From Lumnitzera littorea (taxonomy: Eukaryota > Streptophyta > Magnoliopsida > Myrtales > Combretaceae), in assembly GCA_024138015.1 (NCBI GenBank), contig JAMXBB010000010.1, forward strand, positions 46,681,943 through 46,745,942: a stretch of 64,000 nt of DNA. Reading direction: 5' to 3'. The position numbers and the translations under genes were made by a program. Under the pieces are notes generated by a model. That model saw only the letters and a list, made by a program, of their open reading frames with translations, did not search any database and was not told the DNA's origin. This document shows positions 12,307-23,559 of this stretch, piece after piece (the first letter of the stretch is position 1; each line of letters opens with the position of its first letter).

Positions 12307-12525
12307 CTTTTCCTTGAGTTTCTAGGTTCTTGCCAATTGTTGTCTTAAGCTTGTATTATCTTGGAGGACTTTCTTGTTGGTCTCCATCAATTCACAAAAC
12401 ATTATCTTCATCTGTTCCATCTCTGACAATTATGGCTTTATTCCCAATAGTGATGTTGTTGTTGTAGATTAGTCACCACCACCTGGGAGTATTGGATGGG
12501 CGTGTGTGTTTTTACTCTTAACCAT
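12307..12525 (-). pseudogene. gag: gag N-terminal remnant fused in frame to RT
   Basis: ATG at 12525-12523 begins MVKSKNTHAHPIL. A short coiled-coil-like stretch follows (MEQMKIMFCELMETNKKV, then LQDNTSLRQQL). Tat-type gag proteins commonly start with such a low-complexity and coiled region. Directly after KLKEKD the frame enters the RT at its catalytic Asp pair (12306), so the rest of gag, the protease and the N-terminal half of RT are missing. Distance 12525 to 12306 is a multiple of three, so the fusion is in frame, though three stops lie before it. This is an internal deletion. Whether it arose in the parent element or after insertion cannot be told here. Confidence 0.6.
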
Positions 12526-12545
12526 GATGATAAGTTTGCTTAAAT

Positions 12546-12570
12546 GGTGGGCACCAAATGGTGAAAGTAG
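12546..12570 (-). other. putative primer-binding site / LTR-internal junction of the gypsy element
   Basis: On the minus strand, TTTCACCATTTGGTGCCCACC lies about 20-40 bases before the gag ATG. A TTTGGCGCCCACC-like string directly after the 5' LTR is typical of plant Tat/Athila elements. The LTR would end in TTTCA near 12562. The matching tRNA is not determined. Confidence 0.45.
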
Positions 12571-12571
12571 A

Positions 12572-15552
12572 TATCGTAGGCATGACTCTCAGGTGAACTC
12601 CTGATTGTTTGTTAGTCATGCACAATGTTGGATCTACAAAAAGTCCCTTATGGCATTGCTAGTTAGGGCCCTTCGATATTTAAGTTAGCAAGGAGAATAT
12701 TTGAGTTCCAGTGGATATGAGAGTTCCCAAGAGGTTCCAAAAAAATCCCCTTACTTAGCGTTGAGCTCGATTTTTCTTAGTTTTTATTATTTTCCTTAAT
12801 TTAACCAATATTAAACCTTACGTGATTAATATTGATCCTTGACTAAGAACTAAGAAAAACCAAAGTTTTTAAACATGTTTTGCAAATTCTTAAGAGTCGC
12901 TACTCAACCAGAGTCAGGGAAAAGAGTAGGTTAGGTTAAATCGATTAGGTTGATCAATTTAATCTAAATACTGGTCTACTTAAAAAACTAATTTTAAGAA
13001 AAGGTTTTAAAAAGACAAAGATTTTGGATTTAGGGCCTATCTATTAAACCCTTAATGGGTATTACCTTTTTACTTTCCGACTTTAATTTTATCTTTAAAT
13101 ACACATTAAAAATTATATCTAATCACATGTGACTAAGTAAATTAAAATGGATCTACAAAAAAGGATAAATTGGGTAACTATTTACAATAGGTGGAAAAAA
13201 CAATATTTTTCAAATTTTAAGTCACCCCATATTTGTATACAAGTGCCTATATACTCGCTATTTAGGATCAGACTTCTGTAGTTCGTTTTTATAAAAAAAA
13301 CCTTAAGTAAGTGGGTTAATTTTAATTTCTTAAAAAAGTCAAGTTTACGTTTTTAACTCGGTCTGAGTTATTTAAAGAAAATTTCTAAAGGGTCTTAAAG
13401 TTGGTTTATTTTAAAAATTCTAAGAAAGATCCTAATTTTGAAAAAGGTCAATTTTATTTTGTTTTTATTAAAAAACAATTTTCTAAGTGGTAAAACCCAT
13501 TTATTTACTAATTTATTTATTTATTTTACTTATCATTAATTTCTCTTTAGAACATAAAAATAAAACTAAACTTTTTCCCTTTTTCTCTCTTTCTTTTCTT
13601 TTATTTTTATTTTTATTTTTTTTGTTATAATTACAAATTATGACTAAAATAACTAAATAAACTAAGTACAATAGGATTCAAGACAAAGGTTAGATAAGTG
13701 AGACATGTGGATCGGTCTTGGAGTCAAGTTGGTCACGAATCTTAGGTTAAGGTGAACTTGGTTTGGTGAGAGAGGAGAGTGGCGGCTATTAGGTAGATGT
13801 GTTTGGGGTAGTTTCGATAGCTGAAACGAACAGGAAAAGTGAAATTTGTGTGTTTTGGATTGGATTTAGGGGGTGGCGGGTAAGCTTAATGCCTCGGCGT
13901 TTAGAGTTTGTTTGGGTGGTTGTCGGAGTTTGAGTGGCGATGGCAGTTGTGGGTAGCACACGTAGTGGCCACTGGAGTTTGGTAGGAGGTTGGGACTTAG
14001 GTTTTCGATGGTGCTAAAGCTTATGGTGAGTTTGAATTTGGATGTTAGGTGGTAGGGCTAGTTTTTTCGAATGGTAGTGGTACAAGGGTCGCTTAAGGTT
14101 TGGGTTGTACGTTGGTGGATTGATTGGGGGAGTTAGGATGTACAGTGAGGTATGGGGAGGGTCAAGTTTGAGAGTTTAAGTCGAGGGGAAGTTTTTAGGG
14201 GTAGTGAGCTTCGAGCGATAGTGAAGATCTAGAGAGAGAAAATGTCACGGGTGTAGAGAGAGAGAAATCAAAATGTGTGTTTTGAGTATACGGTATGAAA
14301 GCTCGGTGTTTAAACAAGCTTTCCCTACCGCCATTTATAGATTCCTAGCTTTAACTTAAGATGGAAAGGTTAAAGAAGTTAATTAAATTTGAGGGAGCAA
14401 CTAAATGGATTTTTGACAGAAATTTGATTTCAATGCTCGAATCTTAATTCAATAATGATAAAAAACTGTTCCTGATCTTTTGCTCTTTCTCTAAACACTC
14501 ATTTGAAGTTTCGAATGCCATCAAGAAAGTTGGAATCAATTGAAGAATGCTTAGAGCTAAATGTGGGTATTTAAGATTTTATCAAACTTTGAATGCCTTT
14601 TTTGATCTCTTAAAAGATGTCTTCGAACGTGTTTTTGGTATCAATTTGAAGTGTTCCATGTCTACTGTGTGATTTCACCATTAATTTAGTGAAATCATAG
14701 AGAAAATTGAATTAAAAATGGCCCTAAAGTGGTGATATCAAGCTAGTTTCGAATGGGAAAAGGTGGGAAATGAGGAGAAAGAGAAAGAAAGAGAGAAAGA
14801 TTTGCTGACGTAGCGGCATGTTAGCTATGCCATCGAATGGTGTTGTGCCACGTGTCTTAACAAGATACATGGCAAAATGCAAACATGTCATCATGCCATA
14901 TGGTTTAACATGTGGCACAACATGATGATGAAGGCGCTAACGTAGCCCCATATGGCACCATGTCAACATGTAGTCGACTGAAGTAGTGCTACGTGTTCAC
15001 AATAGACATGTGGTACAATGTTATCCTAATATGTAGCAGGTGTGTTTGGGGGAAAAAAATAAAAGGAACCTTATGCCTATGGTGAGATTAGAACCTAGGA
15101 TCCCTAAGTTATATGCAATGTCAAGTCAAAGTGTAATATCAATAGGGCATTGGCCTATACCTTATTTATGTATGCAATTGAATCACATATATGGACAGGG
15201 TTGGCTTGGGCTAACTTCAAATCTAAGATTAAGCCTAAAATATCTCTGCTCTTTTTTACTATTTAAGGTCTAAAAAATATATAGGCTAAATTAAAAATCC
15301 CTATTCTATTTAAGCTTTCTTTTTTTTTTAATTAAATTTTCTTCTTTTTTGTGATTTTTTCTAAATTTTCTATTTTTTGTGATTTTTCTAGATTTTCTAA
15401 ATTTTCTTATTCTTTTGTTCTTTTTCTAAATTTTTTATTTTTATTTTTTCAACTTTTTCTCAATTAAGACCCTTTTCCTTATTCTAAAAATAAATAAATA
15501 AATAAAAATAAAAATAAAAATACAATAGGGGCAAAACTGGGATGTCTATAAC
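12572..15552 (-). repeat. LTR-like segment with minus-strand TATA and CT-rich leader
   Basis: It sits next to the gypsy primer-binding site and has no coding capacity. A minus-strand CTATAAAT (14333-14340) is followed downstream by a CT-rich leader (about 14220-14280 on the minus strand), as in an LTR promoter. The right border is probably where the plus strand reads AACTGGGATGTCTATA, near 15552. A change of texture near 12766 (TGAGCTCG on the plus strand) suggests that 12572-12765 and 12766-15552 may be two different pieces. It may be the 5' LTR of the gypsy element, another LTR inserted into it, or both. I could not establish a target duplication. Confidence 0.35.
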
Positions 15553-15779
15553 TGCTCCTCTTTGTGGTGAAGTTTCAGTTAAACTTTATTGTAAAGACAA
15601 AAAAAGACATCATTTTTGCCTCAAGGATGAAATTGCCCTAAAAAGCATTACAACTAGCTAGTTATTGTAAACCTTACTTTTAGTAGGCCTAAGATTTGAT
15701 TAAGAGTACCTTCCAAACGTTCCTAAAGATCAACTAAACTAAAAAAAAAAAACTTAAGTTATATTTAGAAACAAATTAA
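15553..15779. other. unassigned AT-rich junction
   Basis: It lies between the LTR-like segment and R1 copy b. I see no gene or repeat structure of its own. Confidence 0.3.
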
Positions 15780-18700
15780 ATTTTTACAATTCAAAAGCAA
15801 ATTGTCGATAAAACCCGAGCTTGAAGAACTGCGAGCTCTAAAGCTACTTAAAACCCTAAACCTTAAAACCATTAAGGAATTTTAACCCTAAATAATTAAT
15901 CGATAATTTAAGTTGAATAATTTCATTCAACTTTAGAAAATTTCACAATTCTACAAAAATCAAATCATAAATCACAAAACAATGTAAGATAAAAATCCTA
16001 AAACAATTTTCTATAAGGCTATGCCCTTATCTTCATGCATAAGCCTTACACATAAATAAGTAGACCAACCAATTACCTTAGATAACTTATCAATTGAGGG
16101 TTGGAATCATTTATCAATTGATAACTTATCAAAATCTAGTGATAAGACAATTTCCTTATCACCTCTTCACTTATACTACATATGGACAAATTTTCACAAG
16201 AAATCATGAGCTTAACTTTAATAAAGGTGACAAGACCACTCCATGACATAAAAAGACTTCCCATGGCAGATCTAAAAAGGGGAGAAAGGGGGGCCATGCA
16301 TTTGTCATTCACCCATCAATCACTTCTCCTTACACATCACTATTCACCCCTTAATGCTTACATCATCAAGAGTTGCAATTGTTGACTTTTTGTAAGCTTT
16401 AAGACAACACTTCCAAGACATTTAAGCACTCCTTCTCTCTCCATTTCCAACCAGCCACACTCTTCCCCATTTCTCTCACTTTCAATTTCACTTTCACTTC
16501 ATCTTTCTCTCTTTTGAAACAAACATAAAAAGGGGAAACAACCTTACCCCACAAAATCCATTTTCCTCCATTTTGAAGCTTCAACTCACGGCATTTTTCC
16601 CTTTGCTCATGTGCCATTTTCTTTCATCATTTAAGATCATCTAAGACCATTAGAATCTTCCATAAACCCCTTTCCAAAAGACCAAAAGGTTTGGGTTTCA
16701 AAGGGTAAGCAAAAAGGAGGAAGAAAAGTTAAAGGCTTAAGAGGAACCTTAGTGCACAACCACCAAACTTTGCATTAAGGACGAGTAAGTGTTTCTGGTG
16801 ATGTGTGGATTAATATTTATATTAGAAGACTTGGATTTCTTGAAGATATGAGTAAGGTTTGAGTTGTTATAGCACAAAAATTCGTTTTAAGAAACAAACC
16901 CTAAAACCATTACATGAAGTTGAAATATGAGCATGTAAAGTTGGTGTTTTGTATGGACATTTGTTTAATGCTTTGAATGGAAGATTTTAAGCTAAGGAAA
17001 TCTTGAAATGAGAACTTTAATGAAGGGTAAGCATGCTGGACGTGAAGGTTCCATGATCATTTGAATGTTGATTTTGTTTCCATTAAGTTAAACATGCTCA
17101 AAATCTAGACTTAAGTTAAGGAAAAATCTATCACATGAAGTTTTATGAAGAAAACAACTTTGTATGACATGAGCTATGATATGGAGGTTTTATTAAGTAT
17201 AAGATCTTTTATTTCTTTATGTGGAGCATGAGTTAAAGGATCATTTGATGGAAGGAAACTTAAGTTAAGATTTATACACAAGTAGTTAAGTGCATAATCT
17301 ACCACCTAAACTTCAGGAAATGATGAAACAAGTTGAAAAACCAAATGAGGACCTCTTGGAATCATCATGAACAGATGTAGAACGTGGGAAAATGAGGCCT
17401 AAAAATATGATAAAAGTGAATGAACAAAGTGAAAAGATTAACCAAAGCAAGTATGATTAGCATACAAAGCCTAAAACTCAAAACCGGGCTTAAAACTCTC
17501 AAAACAAGCCTAGAACTCTAAGATGGGCCTTAAATAAAAATCTGACTAGCATCTTAAAGTACCAAGAGAAGTTGTTTTGAAGCCCATAAGAAATCCACCC
17601 CATAAGCCCACCAAAGTCATTAACTTTAGTTTGAACCAAAAACAAGCCCATTTGACAACTTAAGCCCACTAAAAGACCCAAGAAGTGGTTGTTAGCCTTA
17701 GGAATATAAATCAAAGTTATAAATCTAATCTCAAGGAGTATTTTAAGCTTAGGATAAAATCTAAAGACCAAGCCCAAAGAATTTCTCAAGTTATCAAAAA
17801 GCCCATTTACCAAACAAGGCCCAAAAAACACTCCAACATATGAGGAACGCTACTGTTCTGACCCATGGACAGAATTGTATACCTCATTTCGAAAATCTAA
17901 CCTTACCATGTTAAAGTATACTCGAAAACGATGAAGATTGACTATAACATCATAAAAATCGGATTTAAAACGAAAAAGTTATACGCGATTGAACTTTAGG
18001 TAAAAATCGGGAAAATTTCAAAAACTAGTCAAGAGTATAAACTTAAGGAAAATTTACTTAGTTTCTTAAGTTTACTTCAATTCCTTATAAAAATTATTTC
18101 AATGACCAGGGGACACTGTTTACGGAGACGACTTGCCCCCGGATTATTTTGATTGACCCACATGGCAGAGTGAGTAAATTCCCGATGACTCTTTACTTGA
18201 TTGTGCTTGTAGAATAGATGCACCTAAACTATATATATAAATTTGGATGCTTGTAGGATATGAGAGATGCATGTGTTTGAATTTATGGATGAATGTGATG
18301 ATTTTTTTTAATTATATATAATAATGGGAATTGCTTGTAATGCATATATATATATGTGAATTGTATGGAATGAAATTGTTTGGTCACTCTAAAAATCAAG
18401 TTAATCACTTGTACGATTAAGAACTCAAAATGAATCATGCATTCCCCATATTGCATACGGATAACACCGACTGCCGCTTCTCACAGAAGATGGGAAGGGA
18501 CTCACAGGAATACGAGTTTCCTGCAGGATTGGGTACTAGCTACGCCATCATATATATTGAGTCTCTGTCTTAAGCTGATGGGCTTACTAGGTGCCGGGAG
18601 ACGCCAACCGTTGGCGAGGGGCCGAGTCTTGTGGCTTCTGCTTAGGGTGTGTGATTGTGGATTGCGGAGGTCACCACACCGCTAGACTTGGGATTTTGAA

Positions 18701-19436
18701 AATATGATTCGGTAATGAAAGTATATATATGTATATATATACATAGTTTTGTTTTGACTTAAGCACAATAGTGCTAATGAATTAAAACCCAAGGTTTAGA
18801 ACCTGGATTTTGGTTTAGGTCGGGTAATTATCTCCAAACCCCGACTTCAGGGGGTGTAATTCTGAGTCGTATGCAATTCCTAGGTCACTGCATGCGTTTT
18901 TGGCATACTGATTGTTCATGCATTCATATGATTGTGCACATAATAAATTTCTGTTATGTGGTATTGACGAGGGTAATTATCTCACTAAGCGTAAGCTTAC
19001 ACCCCAACAGTTCTTTTCCTTGCAGGTTGATTGATAGTTGGGAAAGGGGATAGGAATCGAGTGCAGAGTGCTACCATTGAATTAGTATGATGAAAAGCTT
19101 GTGTAGTTAATTCGGAATGCTCCGAAAAACGACTAATGTCTCATTTAAGTTTACTATCTTTAGTAAGTTTAGAATTTTCCAAAATTGTCTATCCTATTTC
19201 ATTATTTTGGTAGGGGATACCGATTCTCTACGGTTCTAAGGAATTGTGGAAAAATTGGATATCCATAATTATATATATTATATAATGAGTCAATGAACTA
19301 AAATTGAAGACTCTAGCAAATAACTATTTAAAGTCTTGCAATCTCTAACTTGCAAGGCGATTTTCTTATCATGGGTACACACATGATATGGAAATTTTAG
19401 GCAATACTACTAGGCCTCTTCTAGGGCTGCTGCAGT
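15780..19436 (+). repeat. R1 long LTR copy b
   Basis: AAACCCTAAACC-rich start near 15850, a CT-rich tract at about 16410-16560, a GCCCA-rich part at about 17460-17820, and the family core at 17940-17993 (CGAAAAAGTTATACGCGATTG). A relatively GC-rich block at 18470-18690 has counterparts at 27240-27470, 50460-50640 and 53870-54070. The likely end is near 19436 (CTAGGGCTGCTGCA). Short open frames at 16182, 16399 (minus strand), 17499 (minus strand), 18437 and 18871 show no protein-family pattern. The left border is approximate. Together with copy c it brackets a gag-bearing region, so the pair might be the LTRs of one element, but the copies are strongly diverged. Confidence 0.55.
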
Positions 19437-19620
19437 TATCCTAGACTTGATTTGTTGGGGATTTAGTAAAAGTTGAAGGTGAAAGAGAAAGGAGGCACTC
19501 TAAGAACTGGTTAAGACATAAAAGTGAGTTTTTAAATGGTAATGTGCCCTACGATCTGACTATGACCCTAAAGGAGATGTGAGAAAAGATAACAATCTAT
19601 GAGTTATCTGGAACCCTAAA
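19437..19620. other. spacer before minisatellite
   Basis: Purine-rich AT DNA between R1 copy b and the minisatellite, with no feature recognised. Confidence 0.3.
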
Positions 19621-19992
19621 GATGCCATCTTTGATGGATGGTAAAACAAAGTAAACCTTAAATAGCCATCTTAGATGGATGATTTATTAAGTTTGACATA
19701 ATGTGAGCACCATCTTGGATTGATGGACTTTAACAAGAACATCATCTTGGATTGACAAGCTTTAACTAGGATGTCATCTTGGGTTGATGATATAACACCA
19801 TCTTAGATTGATAGGTCTAGAAAAGTTTGAACACCATCTTAGATTGATGGGCTTTAGGAAAAATCTAAATTGCCATCTTGGATTGATGGCTTTGAAAAGA
19901 ACACCATATTGGATTGATGGATATAACACTATCTTAGATTAATAGGTTTAGAAAAACTTGAACACCATCTTGGATTGATGGGCTACTAAAGA
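19621..19992. repeat. minisatellite with palindromic core CCATCTTGGATTGATGG
   Basis: About eleven degenerate units of 23-45 bases. Each carries CCATCTTNGATTGATGG, whose ends CCATC and GATGG are reverse complements, so each unit can fold into a small hairpin. Spacers are variable (for example GCTTTAGAAAA or ATATAACA). A higher-order repeat is visible: ATATAACA, core, TAGGT, TAGAAAA, TTGAACA, core at about 19780-19850 recurs at about 19920-19990. It lies downstream of the minus-strand gag, in 3'UTR position. Tandem repeats in the 3'UTR are known for Ogre/Tat elements. Confidence 0.85.
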
Positions 19993-21832
19993 ATTGATGA
20001 AGTTTCTTAAAAAACATTCTTAACTGTGCAATTTTCTTGGATTAACCTCAAAGGTTGACTTAAGAGAGAGACTGATTCATCATGGTCACTTGATCTGATT
20101 ATTAGGGATAAGGCCCCCTAAATTAACAAAAGTAGATTTTGGATTAGACATTAGGGACTTGAATCCTTTATTTGAACTTGAGTAAATATCATAAAACTGA
20201 AAATAGTCATTAAGATTGAGTGGGAAGAAAATTGAGGTAGGACTCATGTTTGAATGTGACAAAACTAGGCCCCAAGGTTGAGAAAGTTGGATAGAAAGAC
20301 TTGTTTGGAAAGAAAAACTTGTCCTTTTCCCTTTTCTCTCTTTTTTTTTTAATTATTTTTTTATATAGAATTGCCAATAGGTTTGGTTACTTCACACATG
20401 CGAGCCTTTGAAAATTCACTCTTTCTCTTAACTTTTCTCAAGACACTTGGTGTAAGAATCTTTCGATGTCACTTAGGGTGATTAGAGGGGCAATGATATC
20501 TCATAATTGATTAGTTTAGTCTAAGAGGGCTTCCTTACCTTCTCTCAATTCAAATTTCCTCTCCCGACTGCAATTCCAAAAATTATGATCTATCTTGTAA
20601 GTGATATGCTTTAATTAATTTGTTAGGTCTTTTTCGGACTACAATGTAATATAGGCTTTTGGTCCTCGGTTTCAATAATGAATATTAATGAAGTGGCATT
20701 TTGAAAGAATTGCTTTTTAACCCAGGTTTACAAGTCAATAACCCTATAGATGAAACTAAATTGTGCTTGTCTCTGTTTCAAAAGTAACTTTTACCAATGA
20801 TAGGTTATTTTCTCTAATCATAAGGGCTTTAAAGGAGGGGTAGAATTATAGGCGGGCCTTAGTTTGCAAGAGGAGTGGATTTTAATAGTCTTGGTTTTTT
20901 ACCTTTACTCTTTCAAATTTAGGGGTTTTTATTTAATGGGATGGGCCTTTCTTCAGAATAGGCCCTTTTAGGTACATGCCCTTAATCATTTTCAAGTTTT
21001 AAGGCTTTGGACTTGATCACCTTGTTTTTTTTTTTTTTTGTAGGCTTCTTTCTTGAGCATACTTTTCATTTCTTCATTTTTCCTCATGCCCCTTTTCTTT
21101 TTCCTCTTTTCTTTCTTTCTTCTTCTCCCTTATTTTTTCTTTCTTCCCCTATCTTTTTCTTTTTTCAATTTGATCCAAGATAAAGGTAATCGTCCTCTTT
21201 TTTTCTTTTTCTTTTTTTGGTATATGTTTCATAACGTATGCAGCATGTGTATAGTGTTCAGAATGGAGGCCCTTCTTCATCTTAAAGGAAATAAGTATCT
21301 AGACGTAATAATTACAATTGAATTGAGGCGATTAGAGCAAGCACAAATTATTTTTAACCTTGTCTCCTTTTTAATGACCTTAACCTCCAGATTACGCCAT
21401 TGTGGGGTGGTTCTTGATAAGGTTTAATTTTTGAAATACTTTATTAAAAGGCTCAATGAGGTTGACAAGGGATATTTTGTCTTTTAGAATAGAGAAATAA
21501 ATGACTAACATCATTTTGATTAGTGTATCAATTTCAAGATTAGACTTTCTTTAAGGAATGAGTCCAAATCTTCACTTTGATGACACTCGACACTTAACTG
21601 TTTAAGGGTTGGTGTTTAGGATTCGACTTGCCACTTTTCATCCTAAACTTTCAAAATGAGATATTAAAAATGTGTGTTTATTCAAGTAACAAAGAACTTT
21701 ATTTAGGTAATTTTTGACATTACAAAGCACTTGAACTTCCTTAATAATTGTCCCTCATTCTTTGATTTCTATTGAATTGGCCTGACTTCCCTTGACTTAA
21801 ACTCCTGCCCTTCTTCCATTTAGATGTTCCTA
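19993..21832 (-). other. 3'UTR-like region downstream of gag, no pol found
   Basis: No RT, RNase H or integrase pattern was seen on either strand. A long plus-strand pyrimidine tract (about 21000-21220) creates a spurious 124-codon frame rich in Phe and Leu. The stretch probably belongs to the same gypsy element as the gag at 21833-23006. Confidence 0.4.
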
Positions 21833-23006
21833 TCATGTTGATGCATGACCTAGCATATTGTAAAGGAACCTAGTATTAATTAGGTCTTGAATCTTGTGCT
21901 TCAGTTTCCAATAGTCTTTTGTAGAATGACCCATTGAGCACATATGGTATTCAAATGGTGGGCTAAGATTTGGCTTTTGGAGCTTATGCCCAAGTAGAGG
22001 AGATGCATAGCTTAGCATTCATACCTCTCTCAACTAATGAAGGAGTTGAGTTATTGGGGTTGGAATTGGACTAAGATGTCTTTTGAGCGTCTTTGTTTCA
22101 AAGTTCATTGAATTTATACATAATTTGATCTTTAGCCAATTTACTTGTCCTTATTGCCTCCTTTATGCGACTGCTCGCTAAAACTACATCTGTAAAGCTA
22201 ACAGTTGATTTCCTCAAAAGACAATTAAAATATGGCCCATTTAGTGTTTGGATAAATGATTCAGTTAGTTCCTTCTCTAATAAAGGGGAGGTGATTTTAG
22301 TTGCTATGCTCCTCTATCTTTGGGTGTATTCTTTAAAGAACTCATTGTCATCTTTCCTCATGTTGCTTAAGTCCTAGATAGATGGTGCTATCTCTACATT
22401 GAATCTATAATTTTGAAAGAATGCTTGAGTTAACTTATCCCATGTATTAACTCTCTTCAAGTCTAATTGGGCATACTAAGACAAAGCTAGCCTTGTGAAG
22501 TTGTTTTGAAATGTATGAACCAATAGTTGCTCATTTTTAGTGTAATGACCTATCTTATGTAAATAAAACCTAATGTAGAGATGAGGACATCTGGTCCCAT
22601 CATGTTTCTCAAATTTTTGTATTTTGAATTTTTTAAGATAGGCATCAACATCATTTGTAGAAAAGTCAGTGATGCCAACCTACTTAAATCTATCATGACT
22701 CCTAAATGCCATCATCGTCTTATCAATTTGTTGGGTTAACTTCCTTTCCCACTCTTTAAGAAAATATTGACTGGGCTATAAGTTGAATGGTTTTAAGTTG
22801 ACCAACCTTGTATAATCCTCAAAAGGATCAGGATCCAACACAAAATGCTCTTCATTTGCTAGCACTGTTGCTCTGAGTAGGGCTATGCTATCAACTGTAA
22901 AGCTCATCTATTTGATCACTTTTGCCACAGTTTGCTCCAATGAACGAAACCTTATATTTGTAGGGTTGGTGCCATCAAGGTTGTCATTGTTTCTAATGTT
23001 GGCCAT
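21833..23006 (-). pseudogene. gag: Ty3/gypsy gag (capsid and zinc-knuckle-like end)
   Basis: ATG at 23006-23004 begins MANIRNNDNLDGTNPTNIR. One frame runs nearly 330 codons with about eight stops, seven of them TAG. The capsid (retrotrans_gag) pattern is clear: DVDAYLKKFKIQKFEKHDG, then HDGTRCPHLYIRFYLHKIG, a QNNFTRLAL segment, FFQNYRFNVEIAPS, and FKEYTQR before a stop. After a frameshift near 22020 the frame continues with CSMGHSTKDYWKLKHKIQDL, a degenerate zinc-knuckle-like motif of plant gypsy gag in which expected cysteines are lost. Gag would form the cytoplasmic virus-like particle. No protease or RT follows. Upstream on the same strand lies a DUF7745-like ORF. Family identity is firm; lineage (Ogre/Tat-like) is inferred from the architecture. 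Confidence 0.8.
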
Positions 23007-23559
23007 TGCTCCTGATAAGAATCCTCACTTGTTAGCAACTCTTTGATTATTTATTTATTATTATAATTTTTCTTTTGAGAGAGAAAAGGATTTATTTAAA
23101 GCATATAACTTATCTGAGTAGAAAAACATTTCTAAGTGATCAAGAGCCTAAATATTTATAATCAATCATTGATAACCTGTAGATATTTAGAAGGTAGCCT
23201 ACAAGAGATATAATCTTAAGGATGTACAAAAAGATTGGAAAGAGTTGGAATGGAAGGCACAAAATCAAATATTTACAATTAGAAGCCTAAGGATATGACT
23301 TTCATGATTTTCCTTCTTATTTTTATTTAACAAAATCAACAATGAATATTTATTGGTAAAGAAAAATTAGAAATGCAATATGAGGACACACAGATGCAGA
23401 GAGGGGAGTTTGGCAAACTAACCATGATGTGGTAAGAAAATAATTTTTATTGCATCTTTGAAGTTTCCTTTACATTATTCGAAAATTTATTACAAATAAA
23501 AAGTCTAGATCCTCTTTTTCTTATGGTGTTTTAGCTCTTCTTTAATCTTCTTCCTCTTC
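23007..23559. other. inter-ORF spacer
   Basis: AT-rich DNA between the two minus-strand ORFs. I recognise nothing in it. Confidence 0.35.

Noticed and set aside
17499..17831. 110-codon minus-strand frame
   Set aside because: Lies in the GCCCA-rich part of R1 copy b; Gly-Leu-rich by composition only and not shared with other copies.
18437..18685. 82-codon frame in a GC-richer block
   Set aside because: The block is a diverged part shared by R1 copies, and the frame is not kept open in the others.
19621..19992. Regular repeat with spacers, resembling a CRISPR array
   Set aside because: Units and spacers both degenerate and irregular, in a plant retroelement with no cas genes; a minisatellite.
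21053..21427. 124-codon frame resembling a membrane protein
   Set aside because: The hydrophobic Phe/Leu run is produced by a pyrimidine tract. It is antisense to a gypsy element and the rest has no family pattern.
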